In this document: piece after piece, positions 1-8,077 of the stretch
Layout of the letters: each line of letters begins with the position of its first letter
How positions within the stretch are numbered: position 1 is the first letter of the stretch
Assembly (NCBI GenBank): GCA_905478995.1
Contig: CAJQKT010000018.1
Span: forward strand, 1 to 64,000
Origin: an uncultured Pseudomonadales bacterium
GTDB lineage: Bacteria > Pseudomonadota > Gammaproteobacteria > Pseudomonadales > UBA7434
Length of the DNA stretch: 64,000 nucleotides
Reading direction: 5' to 3'
Translations under genes and position numbers: made by a program
The notes under the pieces: generated by a model
Told to the model about the DNA's origin: nothing
What the model saw: only the letters and a program-made list of their open reading frames with translations
The model's database searches: none

Positions 1-122
1 TCGCGCATTTCAGCGCAATTGCAGGCGACGGCTTCAAAACTTTAGCTGAAGGTCAAAAAGTACAGTTTACTGTTACTCAAGGCCAGAAAGGACCACAAGC
101 TGAGAACATCGTAGCGATCTAA
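1..122 (+). CDS. Cold-shock protein, C-terminal part (5' end outside window)
   Basis: The reading frame enters from the left edge (first full codon at position 3) and ends at TAA 120-122, giving the last 39 residues of a CspA-family protein. The visible part has the family's C-terminal pattern: [13 protein letters not shown], then EGQKVQFTV, then [11 protein letters not shown]. These match the last strands of the OB-fold cold-shock domain, which binds single-stranded RNA/DNA and melts RNA structure in the cytoplasm. The RNP1/RNP2 motifs lie outside the window, so the paralogue cannot be named. A strong terminator follows 12 bases after the stop. Confidence 0.88.
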   Translation, partial: AHFSAIAGDGFKTLAEGQKVQFTVTQGQKGPQAENIVAI

Positions 123-134
123 TCGCCCCGGTAT

Positions 135-168
135 AAAAAAAACAAGGCGTATGCCTTGTTTTTTTTTG
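135..168 (+). terminator. Rho-independent terminator of the cold-shock gene
   Basis: Perfect stem AACAAGGC / GCCTTGTT (141-160) with a GTAT loop, preceded by an A-run and followed by nine or so Ts. Classical intrinsic terminator just after the csp stop codon; the flanking A-run also lets it work on the other strand. Confidence 0.9.
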
Positions 169-236
169 CCTAAAATATATCTGCGTACATTTTTTTGTTG
201 ATGCCTTCTTGTAAAGTCACCTCGCAATAAAAGCAT

Positions 237-636
237 AGGTGGGTGACTTCGCGATTACGTAACACTCCTCGAATTTTGGTAAGCGGTACACGAACGACAT
301 TCTATTCTGATCAAACCCATCCTGTCATAGTCTCGCTCGATCACCTATAGGGTTCAGTGGGTCCACAACAGGGTCGCAAGGTCTTAATGAGTGGGGCCAG
401 GTAAGGCTTTTCTTATACTCGACAGCTTTATTCAAGTGTTTTAATACGATGTAAGCTGTTAATTACAAGTCTAATTCTGGCAGGATAATCAAATATTAAC
501 TCGGTTATCATACTGTATTTCATGCATATTATACGTCTTAGACACTATACTTTGATCCACAAATTTTCTGCTTTGAGATAGGCTTATTACTTTTCTTACT
601 TATATTCTTGACTGGCTACGGAAGCTTTGGCCGACA
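237..636. other. 400 bp without a recognisable gene
   Basis: AT-rich, stop-dense in all frames and without a clear promoter, RNA or repeat. It separates the csp terminator from the permuted Rieske gene and is probably the left part of the accessory scar that runs to about 2035. Confidence 0.5.
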
Positions 637-1437
637 ATGTCGCTTAGCTTACCTCATGTTGCAAGTTACACTCGTGAGCTGCCAATAAGTCTTACCCGTA
701 TGTATGAAAACGCTATAGATGGAGAACATTTACCGTGGCTTCATAGGACCTCGTTTTCTCACTTAGAAATTATCGATAAAGGTAGTTGGGGTTGGCGAGC
801 CAAAGGTAATTTCGTACCTAAATCATTTATGAATAGTATGGAATTGGAATTGCGGTTAGATCGTGAGAAAAATTGTTGGATAACACGAACGACGGCTGGG
901 CTAGGCAAAGGGACTGAAATTTGGACTCATGCCTTTGAGCTCGAAGAAAATAAAATTAAGATTGTTGTCGACTTTTACATACCAAAACTGCCTAATTTCT
1001 TAAAAAATTTATACGCTGAAAAATTAGTACAGACTTACGCCCAATTATATGACGAAGATTTATGGATGATGGCAACTCGTCAAAATGAGTTGGATCGGAT
1101 TAAACTCGGTGAAAGTATCGAGCCGTTCGAATCAATTGAGTTGGGCTTGTTGGTTGAAATAGAGAAAGAATTACCCCTTACGTTTAGCTTTAATAATAAT
1201 CCTTATAAATTAGTGAAGCTTGATAAAAAGCTGCTGGCGTTTTCAGCTACTTGCCCGCATATGCTAGGCCCACTTCAAGACTGTGATATTGATCAAGGCA
1301 TTGTTGAATGTCCGTGGCATGGTTATAAGTTTGATGTGAAAAGTCGTAAGTGTATTAGTGGTGCTAGATGCAAACTTGCGCCAGCGCCGAGGATTACTAT
1401 CGACGACGAATCAGGAATAATTACAGCTTTAACATAG
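637..1437 (+). CDS. Rieske non-heme iron oxygenase-like protein with permuted domain order
   Basis: 266 aa. The N-terminal half carries the mononuclear-iron motif of Rieske oxygenase catalytic domains, N25-x2-D28-x2-H31-x4-H36 (in YENAIDGEHLPWLH), and an acidic third-ligand region EDLWMMATRQ with D141, the usual place for the carboxylate ligand. The C-terminal quarter is a Rieske [2Fe-2S] domain: C206-P-H208, 16 residues, C225-P-W-H228. In known oxygenase alpha subunits the Rieske domain comes first, so this order is reversed and the protein is short (families usually 340-450 aa). By family knowledge it would activate O2 at a substrate carbon using electrons from a ferredoxin or reductase; none is encoded nearby. 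The start at 637 lacks a good Shine-Dalgarno. The gene is clearly AT-richer than the genes right of 2036 and sits in a scar with att and integrase remnants, suggesting transfer. Substrate unknown. Confidence 0.75.
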   Translation: MSLSLPHVASYTRELPISLTRMYENAIDGEHLPWLHRTSFSHLEIIDKGSWGWRAKGNFVPKSFMNSMELELRLDREKNCWITRTTAGLGKGTEIWTHAFELEENKIKIVVDFYIPKLPNFLKNLYAEKLVQTYAQLYDEDLWMMATRQNELDRIKLGESIEPFESIELGLLVEIEKELPLTFSFNNNPYKLVKLDKKLLAFSATCPHMLGPLQDCDIDQGIVECPWHGYKFDVKSRKCISGARCKLAPAPRITIDDESGIITALT

Positions 1438-1474
1438 ATTCACAGTTTAGATTTTAATTAAAGCGTTAAATTTG

Positions 1475-1516
1475 TTTCTGTTTCTGTTTCTGTTTCTGTT
1501 TCTGTTTCTGTTTCTG
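1475..1516 (+). repeat. Hexanucleotide tandem repeat (TTTCTG)7
   Basis: Seven perfect copies of TTTCTG begin 38 bp after the Rieske gene stop, outside any plausible ORF. Such tracts vary in copy number by slipped-strand mispairing. A similar hexamer array lies at 23818-23858. Confidence 0.95.
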
Positions 1517-1557
1517 TAATAAAAAATCGCCATCTAATAAGATGATGCCTTGATACT

Positions 1558-1690
1558 TGGTGGAGGCGGCGGGAATTAAACGGCGTCAGTCAGTCCTCTG
1601 CGCTATGCTCTTCATGCTGAGTCCCACTAATTAATTTGATGAATTACAGTCCTGTGGCCTGACGTAAAACGCGATCCTGATAAAGTTTTT
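1558..1690 (-). pseudogene. Decayed 3' part of ssrA (tmRNA), probable att remnant
   Basis: Read on the minus strand, 1577-1558 is AATTCCCGCCGCCTCCACCA, the T-loop side, acceptor stem and CCA end expected of a tmRNA. Upstream, 1624-1607 reads GGACTCAGCATGAAGAGC, close to the conserved GGACTAAGCATGTAGA of tmRNA 3' regions, and around 1689-1676 AAAACTTTATCAGG resembles the segment before pseudoknot 4. The expected T-arm GGGTTC is damaged (GCCGTTT), and there is no tag-peptide ORF or tRNA-like 5' half, so it cannot be functional tmRNA. The 3' end of ssrA is a common integration site for P4-type islands; an integrase remnant lies next to it. The extent beyond 1624 is uncertain. Confidence 0.6.
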
Positions 1691-1861
1691 ACTCTTTTAT
1701 TGAAGGGCCGCTAAATGATTGACATCTATTAAGTCAGATGGGGTGCATTGCCTTCCTAATAGTAAGTGGCCTGATGATTATGGAAAAAATAAAAGAGAGC
1801 TATGTAAAAAAAACAAATAGTAGAGTTCCAGAAATACTAGCACCATTGGGTATTCTTCTGG

Positions 1862-1942
1862 GCAGTTGTAGTGCTTGCTCTACCATTCCATCGTGACCTT
1901 ACTGCGCTTCACATACTCGGCACGATTATACAGCGATTGATG
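1862..1942 (-). pseudogene. C-terminal remnant of a P4-type tyrosine integrase
   Basis: The minus strand reads HQSLYNRAEYVKRSKVTMEW, then a TAG, then SKH. This resembles the extreme C-terminus of P4-family integrases (pattern 'aYnRaeYleqRrxmMxWWsdyi'), which lies just after the catalytic tyrosine helix. No start, no catalytic R-H-R-Y residues and an in-frame stop are present, so only a fossil is left. It sits 170-300 bp from the ssrA fragment and on the same strand. A short match judged by eye; a profile search of the six-frame translation would settle it. Confidence 0.45.
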
Positions 1943-2035
1943 CTAATGTTTGTTTCCGTTAACATTTGACTCTTCCGCGACTCTTGCTAAACGATTGGCA
2001 GGGTAGAAGTGTCCCACCGCTAATTTGGTATCTCT

Positions 2036-2518
2036 ATGTCTAATAAGTTTTGTCCGCAGTGCGCTAGCGCATTAGTAGAGTGCGTGATCAACTCTGAAAT
2101 TCGCAAAGCATGTCCATTGGCCGAGTGCGGCTTTGTGCAATGGAATAATCCAACCCCGGTGGTCGCAATTATTGTTGAGCTGCCTGAAGGTGTTGTGATG
2201 GCGCATAATGTCAGCTGGCCTCAAGAGTTTTTTTCAATAATTACCGGTTTTTTGGAGGCAGGAGAAGATCCTGCTGAGTGTGCTGTGCGTGAAACCAAAG
2301 AGGAACTCAATCTTGGTTGTTCGAGCTGCAGCTTAGTGGGCGTCTACCCATTTGAGCAGCAAAATCAAGTCATTATTGCGTATCACGTTGCGGCTTTTGG
2401 TGAGATCAAGCTCAATCAAGAGCTTGACGCTTTTAGGGTGGTTCCGGTCGATCGACTCAAGCCTTGGAACATGGGGACTGGCTTGGCTGTGGCCGAGTGG
2501 TTGGCACAGCAGCGCTAA
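2036..2518 (+). CDS. Nudix hydrolase with N-terminal zinc ribbon
   Basis: 160 aa. C6-x2-C9 and C26-x4-C31 form a zinc-ribbon-like knuckle, as in NudC-type NADH pyrophosphatases. The Nudix box runs 71-93: G71-x5-E77-x7-R85-E86-x2-E89-E90, with Asn at the usual second Gly. The metal-binding glutamates are intact, so it should hydrolyse a nucleoside diphosphate linked to another group; the substrate cannot be told from sequence, though the zinc ribbon favours NAD(H)- or ADP-sugar-like compounds. It is shorter than NudC (about 260 aa) because the N-terminal domain of that family is absent. It is the first gene right of the accessory scar and converges with the ABC1 gene, 32 bp apart. Confidence 0.85.
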   Translation: MSNKFCPQCASALVECVINSEIRKACPLAECGFVQWNNPTPVVAIIVELPEGVVMAHNVSWPQEFFSIITGFLEAGEDPAECAVRETKEELNLGCSSCSLVGVYPFEQQNQVIIAYHVAAFGEIKLNQELDAFRVVPVDRLKPWNMGTGLAVAEWLAQQR

Positions 2519-2550
2519 GGAAATAGCGATACCATTTCGGTATCCCAAGG

Positions 2551-3948
2551 TTATGTAAGCCAGCGCTGCATTAGTTGGTTTAGATTTACCTTCGCTTTGA
2601 GGCGGCTCGCTAGTAAAAACATGCCGCCTACTTTTCTGTGAATATAGACTGAATCAGCGGGTGGGGCTTGCCAAAAGTCAACATGCTGTTTGGCGTCGTC
2701 GCCGAGCTTGGCTAGTCTTGCGGGCAGATCAGAGGCAGCAAAATCATAGGGCGCATCGGCCCGCGCAGGCTCTAACACCATACTGAACAGCTCGATGATT
2801 AGCTGCCGGTAGGGCGAGTCTGCGTCGCCTACACCGTAACCAATTTTTTCTGCGGCATTGCAGATGCCTGCTTCGTCACTAGCAAGCGCGGCCTTTAGTA
2901 GGGTTAAGTACTGTTTGATAAAACTTGCTTTGAATTTACGGGTAGCTCCAAAGTCCAACAGCACAACTTTTTCAGTAGTAGCATTATAAAGATAATTGGC
3001 AAAGTTAGGGTCTGTCTGCATCATCCGCAGTTCAAATAGCTCGGACAGCATCAGTTCGAACAGCGCAACCATCACTGCATTGCGAATTGACTGTGACGAT
3101 TCAACGAGCTGCTCGATGGGCTCGCCTTCCACAAAACTCATCGCCAATACATTGCTGCGGCTCAAGCTGGGAAATAAAGTCGGGATGCAGTAGCGTTGAT
3201 CATCTTGCAGAGCCTCTGTGAAGCTAGTTAAATAACGTGCCTCCTTTTTATAATTGGTCTCGTCTTTGAGCTGTATTTTTGCGTCATCAAGCAGTGGCGT
3301 TAAATCAATGCCTGTCGGGACTAGCCCCGATATTCTTAGCAGCATCGCTATGTTGTCAATATCGCTATCGATACTTTTGGCTATGCCGGGATATTGAACC
3401 TTCAAAACAATATGCTGACCATCGTGGGTGCGAGCACTGTGGACCTGGCCGATGGACGCGGCTGCAATAGGCCTTTCATTGAATTCAGAAAACTCTTTGC
3501 GCCACGCATTTCCGTAAGCTGCTTGCATGGCTTGTTCGAGTTGTGCCGCGGGCATGAACTGTGCCTGCGCGCGGAGCGTAGCAAGAATATTGGCTAGCTC
3601 TTTGGGCAGTAACTCGCCGGAGTCCATCGACAAAAGCTGGCCAAATTTCATGGCGGCGCCACGCATATCGGATAATTGTTTAGCCACGCGGCGAGCATTG
3701 CCTGGCGTAAGCAGCATATCTCGCGGGCGCGGTACGTTGCCTGCTTTGAGTTGTCGAGTCCCCTCGGCTAGCATGCCGCCTGCCACGCCAGTGGCTATGC
3801 GGGCGACCTTACCCAAGCGTTTTAGCCGACCGGTGGGCAATGCTTTACCTTTCGATGGTTCAGCGACACCGGCCTTTTTCAATGTTAAAGGTGGATCGTT
3901 AGGCTGGGTCAATCTTTTCTCCCGATGTTTATTGAGTATTGTACGCAT
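2551..3948 (-). CDS. ABC1/UbiB-family atypical kinase (COQ8-like)
   Basis: 465 aa. Shows the hallmark sequence of the ABC1/COQ8 family: the KxGQ motif K101-F-G-Q104 in the N-terminal extension, the Ala-rich loop AAAS (162-165) in place of the P-loop, the lysine in VLKVQYPG (K183), DETNYKKEA with the conserved Glu, a D313-P-N metal region (QTDPNFANYL, where UbiB usually has HADPHPGN) and DFG (332-334). COQ8/UbiB proteins support ubiquinone biosynthesis, probably by extracting or presenting lipid precursors through ATPase activity. It lacks the long C-terminal transmembrane tail of UbiB, so it is closer to the soluble COQ8/ADCK3-like branch. Monocistronic; convergent with the Nudix gene. Confidence 0.88.
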   Translation of the reverse strand: MRTILNKHREKRLTQPNDPPLTLKKAGVAEPSKGKALPTGRLKRLGKVARIATGVAGGMLAEGTRQLKAGNVPRPRDMLLTPGNARRVAKQLSDMRGAAMKFGQLLSMDSGELLPKELANILATLRAQAQFMPAAQLEQAMQAAYGNAWRKEFSEFNERPIAAASIGQVHSARTHDGQHIVLKVQYPGIAKSIDSDIDNIAMLLRISGLVPTGIDLTPLLDDAKIQLKDETNYKKEARYLTSFTEALQDDQRYCIPTLFPSLSRSNVLAMSFVEGEPIEQLVESSQSIRNAVMVALFELMLSELFELRMMQTDPNFANYLYNATTEKVVLLDFGATRKFKASFIKQYLTLLKAALASDEAGICNAAEKIGYGVGDADSPYRQLIIELFSMVLEPARADAPYDFAASDLPARLAKLGDDAKQHVDFWQAPPADSVYIHRKVGGMFLLASRLKAKVNLNQLMQRWLT

Positions 3949-4338
3949 GACAACGATGATTTGATGACTGCGGGATTAAAAAATCATGCGATGTGGCGTT
4001 ATCGTTTACAGCCATTAAACGGTGGCTCATTCTAGAAGAGTGAACCGAGAGTCATTGTGTTGGTCTTAATACTCATCGAGTGGATTGAATCGTGCGCTTC
4101 AATCAGCTGGTTAGTGCAGCCACTAGCCTGCTAACTAGCTGGTTTTTGAGATTGAGCTGTTGCAATAAAATACCATGCCCTTATCGTGGTTGGGATCACA
4201 AGTGGTCAAATGTGAGCTGCTGTGCCATGCATTAATAGGTGATGTTATGGTAGGCTAGTCTTGCAATGCAATGCTTTGCACTGTTGTTGCATACTGCTGT
4301 GCTCGCCATTTTTCTGATATCTATGTGTGTAGAACCTT
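3949..4338. other. 390 bp divergent intergenic region
   Basis: Lies between the 5' ends of the ABC1 gene (minus) and the desaturase gene (plus), so it must hold both promoters. No convincing operator, repeat or decayed gene was found. Confidence 0.5.
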
Positions 4339-5652
4339 ATGTCTTTGTCTCCTCAATCGTCTGTTAAATCTAACTCTGGTAGCAGTCCTGCAGAGCCCGC
4401 ATTAATCACGGGCGCTAATGAGCCAATTTATAAGCGCATTCGCGATTTGCCTAGCAAGGGTTTCACCATTGATTGGGTAAATACGATATTTATTTCGGTG
4501 ACTCATCTAGTGCTAATCATTGGTACCCCGTTAGCTTATCTTTACGCTCCGGCAGGGTTTTGGAAAATCATGTTAGCTTGGACGTTGATTCATGCGTTGG
4601 TTGCGTGCCTTTCGACCACGGTTTATGCCCATCGCTTGATCGCGCACGGTGCGGCGCGAAAAATAAGCTGGCCTGTCCATATTGTGTTTGGTTTTATTGG
4701 CCAAGTGTTGGCAATTCAAGGCAGCGTTCGTCGCTGGGCGGCTATGCATATCATTCACCACGGCGTAGATCGCAACGGCAAGCACCATCTTGATCCGTAT
4801 AGCGCCACTTGGTTTGATAGCACTTGGCGAAATTTTTTATGGTCGCATATGCTGACTTATTTTTTCTTTCATCCGGACAATGAAGCCACAGAGAAAGCCT
4901 ATGAGGCTAAGAATGGTCGTATGTTAATTTGGCAAGATAAGTTGTACTTACCTTTATTAATATTGTTGAATTTCTTGTTGCCGCTAGTGTTAGGGTTTGT
5001 GTTGACCGGCACCTTGGTGGGCGCTCTTTGTTTGCAACTAGCAGCAGTGGGTGGTTTTATCCTAGCGCAGCATAATACTTGGACTGTGAATAGCGTGACC
5101 CATTTGTGGGGAGCCACAAAGGGAGCGATCAGCTCGGCCAAAAATAACTATATCTGGATGGGGCCGCTGGGTGAGGGCAATCATCATGCCGACCATCACG
5201 ACCATGGACATGATTATCGCAATGGGTTTGGCTGGAGCGGCTGGTTACTCGATCCCACTCGTTATGTCATCTTGTTACTCAGGGGTTTAGGGCTGGTTAA
5301 GGGCTTGCAACGAGCGAGCAAGCATAAAGAAGCCGAAATACTCGCGCGCCGAGCTTTGCAGCGAGCACAAACAAAGTCACAGCCGTCGCGCTGGTGTAAA
5401 TACGAACGTAAACTCGAAGCGCTAAAGCGAGACTGGCTAGAGGCTACCCGTCGCTGGGAAAAATTTAAAACACAACAGGCGCAGTTAAAAGCCAGTTACA
5501 TAGAAAAATTTGAAACGCGACAGAAGTTTGAACTTAAACAAAAAATGGCTGCACTTAAGGCGGATATGGATGAGGCAAAACAGGTGATGCGGGCGCGTAA
5601 GCAAGCCTTTTTTGCTGCAGTTGCCGAAGTGTATGCGCCGCAGTTCGCGTAA
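4339..5652 (+). CDS. Acyl-CoA/acyl-lipid delta-9-type desaturase with coiled-coil tail
   Basis: 437 aa. Membrane di-iron desaturase: transmembrane segments near 45-70, 75-95, 110-130, 200-225 and 225-245, and the three histidine boxes HRLIAH (98-103), HIIHH (137-141) and HHADHH (282-287, within GEGNHHADHH; usual form HNxHH), plus NSVTH (251-255), the additional His ligand seen in stearoyl-CoA desaturases. It should insert a cis double bond in an acyl chain at the inner membrane, using O2 and a reductase. The first 30 residues are Ser/Pro-rich. After about residue 335 comes an unusual extension of roughly 100 residues, rich in Lys, Arg, Glu, Gln and Ala, predicted here by eye as a long charged helix or coiled coil; ordinary bacterial homologues end soon after the third box. 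Confidence 0.9.
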   Translation: MSLSPQSSVKSNSGSSPAEPALITGANEPIYKRIRDLPSKGFTIDWVNTIFISVTHLVLIIGTPLAYLYAPAGFWKIMLAWTLIHALVACLSTTVYAHRLIAHGAARKISWPVHIVFGFIGQVLAIQGSVRRWAAMHIIHHGVDRNGKHHLDPYSATWFDSTWRNFLWSHMLTYFFFHPDNEATEKAYEAKNGRMLIWQDKLYLPLLILLNFLLPLVLGFVLTGTLVGALCLQLAAVGGFILAQHNTWTVNSVTHLWGATKGAISSAKNNYIWMGPLGEGNHHADHHDHGHDYRNGFGWSGWLLDPTRYVILLLRGLGLVKGLQRASKHKEAEILARRALQRAQTKSQPSRWCKYERKLEALKRDWLEATRRWEKFKTQQAQLKASYIEKFETRQKFELKQKMAALKADMDEAKQVMRARKQAFFAAVAEVYAPQFA

Positions 5653-5780
5653 GTGCCAAAAATGGTTTGAGTTGGCTTGATTCTGCTTTTTTTTTGATAG
5701 GTTGCCTTTATGCGGCTGGTTTCGCGAGCTGGCAGGCAGGGGTAAATATTCCCTGTTTGTCAGGTCAAAAGTATCGGTCT

Positions 5781-6890
5781 CTACTTTAAGCTGAAGAGCA
5801 TTTCTTTTTCAAAAGCCACCAACTCTTCGAAAGCGTCATCGCGAACTTTATTGGCCCAATCAGGATTGGCAATTAAGGCGCGTCCTACCGCAGCTAAATC
5901 AAATTCGCCAGCGTCTAGGCGCTCAATTAACGCGTCGATGTTGGCGGTACCACCCTCGCCAAATATTTCCGCTCTGCTGTCAGGCAAAAAGTCGTTGTCT
6001 AGGCCGATACTGCCAACAGTGATAACGGGAAGCCCAGTGATTCTTTTGACCCAACCTGCCAAATTGAGGTCGCTGCCCTCAAATTGAGGCTCCCAAAAAC
6101 GGCGTTCCGAGCAATGAAAGAAATCGATACCGGCATCTCGCAAGGGCAACACAAACTCACCAAGCTGCTCAGGCGTTGTGCATAATTGGGCGGCGTAATC
6201 TTGTTGCTTCCATTGCGAAAAGCGCATGATGAGCGGCATATCTTCACCCACTGCTGAGCGGATAGCTCGGGTGACCTCTATGCCGAATTGAGAGCGGTTT
6301 GGCACGCTCCCGCCGTAGGCATCGTTTCGTTGATTGGTGCCACTCCAAAAAAATTGATCAATCAAGTAACCGTGTGCGCCATGGATTTCAATGGCATCAA
6401 AGCCTGCGTCGCGCGCTTGAGCAGCGGCCTGTGCGTAGGCAGAAATAACCTCTTGGATATCTGTGGCGCTCATGGTGTGGCCGGTGACTTTTCCCGGTTT
6501 TATCATGCCTGATGGACTGTACCCAGGAAGCTCGCCGCCAGGTTCTATTCCAGGCTTGCGGATACCTCCAACGTGCCATAACTGGACGGCAATTTTCGAG
6601 CCCGCTGCATGCACTGAGTCGACCAGTTGACGCCAGCCTTCTAGCGTGTCTTCACGGCCAATGAAGGGAACGTCTGGGTAGCCGGATGCTGCGGCATGAT
6701 TGATGCAGCTTGCTTCGGTGATAATGAAGCCAACGCCGCCTTCAGCTCGACGGACATAATAGTCAATCATTTTTTGATTGACTTGGCCGCCCGGTGCCTG
6801 ATTGCGAGTCATTGGCGCCATAACAATTCGGTTAGGCAGCTCGATTTTTTTGTGAATGAAGGGTGTAAAAAGTGGAGTGTTCTCCGACAT
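5781..6890 (-). CDS. NADH:flavin oxidoreductase, old yellow enzyme family
   Basis: 369 aa. FMN-dependent TIM-barrel enoate reductase: begins TPLFTPFIHKKIELPNRIVM (FMN-binding N-terminal strand), contains HGAHGYLIDQF followed by a YGGSVPNR motif, and VGSIG/VGRALIANPDW near the C-terminus, which bind the FMN phosphate. It would reduce activated C=C bonds of unsaturated carbonyls with NAD(P)H. I start at ATG 6890, with AGGA nine bases upstream; a longer in-frame extension to 6965 adds 25 residues unlike the family. Divergent from the TauD-like gene; together with the SDR and hydratase genes downstream it suggests a small catabolic neighbourhood, but the genes are not one operon. Confidence 0.9.
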   Translation of the reverse strand: MSENTPLFTPFIHKKIELPNRIVMAPMTRNQAPGGQVNQKMIDYYVRRAEGGVGFIITEASCINHAAASGYPDVPFIGREDTLEGWRQLVDSVHAAGSKIAVQLWHVGGIRKPGIEPGGELPGYSPSGMIKPGKVTGHTMSATDIQEVISAYAQAAAQARDAGFDAIEIHGAHGYLIDQFFWSGTNQRNDAYGGSVPNRSQFGIEVTRAIRSAVGEDMPLIMRFSQWKQQDYAAQLCTTPEQLGEFVLPLRDAGIDFFHCSERRFWEPQFEGSDLNLAGWVKRITGLPVITVGSIGLDNDFLPDSRAEIFGEGGTANIDALIERLDAGEFDLAAVGRALIANPDWANKVRDDAFEELVAFEKEMLFSLK

Positions 6891-7218
6891 AAAGCAATTC
6901 CTGATTAAAGCCAAATAGCGTTTTTTTGTTACGTTCGGCGTTCTTAATAAAAAGAAGCGCTGCAAAAAAATTAAATAAAGTTAATGCGCGGCGCCAATGT
7001 AAAGTTAAAGGCATAGAGCCATAGCGGCTTTAGGTAGCATGATATTAAAGCAGAGTGGCGGTTTCACCGCTAGCGGTTTTGGGTGGAATTGTAATGGGTG
7101 AACTTTGCATGGCTTTTGTTGCGGAGCAGTGCCGTTAAGGCAGTTCGGTTAACGGCTAGTCCTTTTGTGTGTATGAGGCTATTATGCAGCGATAACCTTC
7201 AAAAAAATGAGGCGTGTG
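6891..7218. other. 328 bp divergent intergenic region
   Basis: Holds the promoters for the OYE gene (minus) and the TauD-like gene (plus). It has A/T runs but no clear operator, repeat or RNA. Confidence 0.5.
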
Positions 7219-8061
7219 ATGATAAAAATTGAGCCTTCCGGGCAGTCCTGTGGTGCAACAATTACAGGGGTTAACTTAGCAGAGCCGCTGGCTCATGAAA
7301 CGGTTGAGCAGTTGCGCGCGGCTTGGCTGGAGCATCACGTGGTCGCTTTTCCTGATCAGCCCATGACAACGCAAGATTTAGAGCGCTTTACACAATACTT
7401 TGGCCCGTTTGGACATGATCCATTTATTCAAGCCATTGAGGGCCACCCTCATGTTATTGCTGTACAGCGAGCAGCTGACGAAACAGGGCCGGTGTTTGCA
7501 GGCAACGTATGGCATACGGATTGGAGTTTTCAAGCCAAACCACCGGCAGGAACGTGTTTGTTCAGTATAACGATCCCTCCTTGCGGCGGCGATACGGTTT
7601 TTACTAATCAGCATATGGCTTTGGAGCAAATGCCTGACGAGTTGCGCAAAAAGCTGGAAGGCAAATTCGCCGTGCACTCGGCACGCCATGGTTATTCAAA
7701 GCAGGGCGCCTACGGTGATAACGAAGAGGCGGAAAAAATGAGCATGACCTTTCATCCTAGCGATGAAGCCAATGCAGAACAGCGCCACAGTATTATTAAG
7801 GCGCACCCTGAAACGGGTCGGCTGGGGATTTTTGGTTGTTTTGGCTACATCATTGGCATTGAGGGTTTAGAGGACGATCATGCTGTTGAGCTACTCCTCG
7901 AGTTGCATGCCTGGCAGACGCGGGTAGAGTTTCAGTATCGCCATCAATGGCAAGAGAATATGCTAGTGATGTGGGACAACCGCTCATTGCTGCATGCGGC
8001 GGAAGGTGGATACGACGGATATGCGCGCCTTTTACATCGCACCACGATTGGTGAGCGTTAA
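7219..8061 (+). CDS. TauD/TfdA-family Fe(II)/2-oxoglutarate dioxygenase
   Basis: 280 aa. Has the 2-His-1-carboxylate facial triad H99-x-D101 (VWHTDWSF) and H259 (SLLHAAEGGY), with R274 fifteen residues after the distal His, the spacing of the TauD 2-oxoglutarate-binding Arg. Such enzymes hydroxylate a substrate carbon while decarboxylating 2-oxoglutarate, often releasing sulfite, phenoxyacid or a quaternary amine product; the substrate here is not deducible. I chose ATG 7219 because GAGG lies six bases upstream; an ATG at 7207 in frame adds four residues. No transporter or sulfur gene lies beside it, so taurine use is not supported. Confidence 0.88.
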   Translation: MIKIEPSGQSCGATITGVNLAEPLAHETVEQLRAAWLEHHVVAFPDQPMTTQDLERFTQYFGPFGHDPFIQAIEGHPHVIAVQRAADETGPVFAGNVWHTDWSFQAKPPAGTCLFSITIPPCGGDTVFTNQHMALEQMPDELRKKLEGKFAVHSARHGYSKQGAYGDNEEAEKMSMTFHPSDEANAEQRHSIIKAHPETGRLGIFGCFGYIIGIEGLEDDHAVELLLELHAWQTRVEFQYRHQWQENMLVMWDNRSLLHAAEGGYDGYARLLHRTTIGER

Positions 8062-8077
8062 GCCGGCAGATTGGGGT

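Noticed and set aside
1558-1690. Functional tmRNA gene
   Set aside because: Only the 3' end is intact; T-arm is damaged and the tag-peptide reading frame and 5' half are missing.
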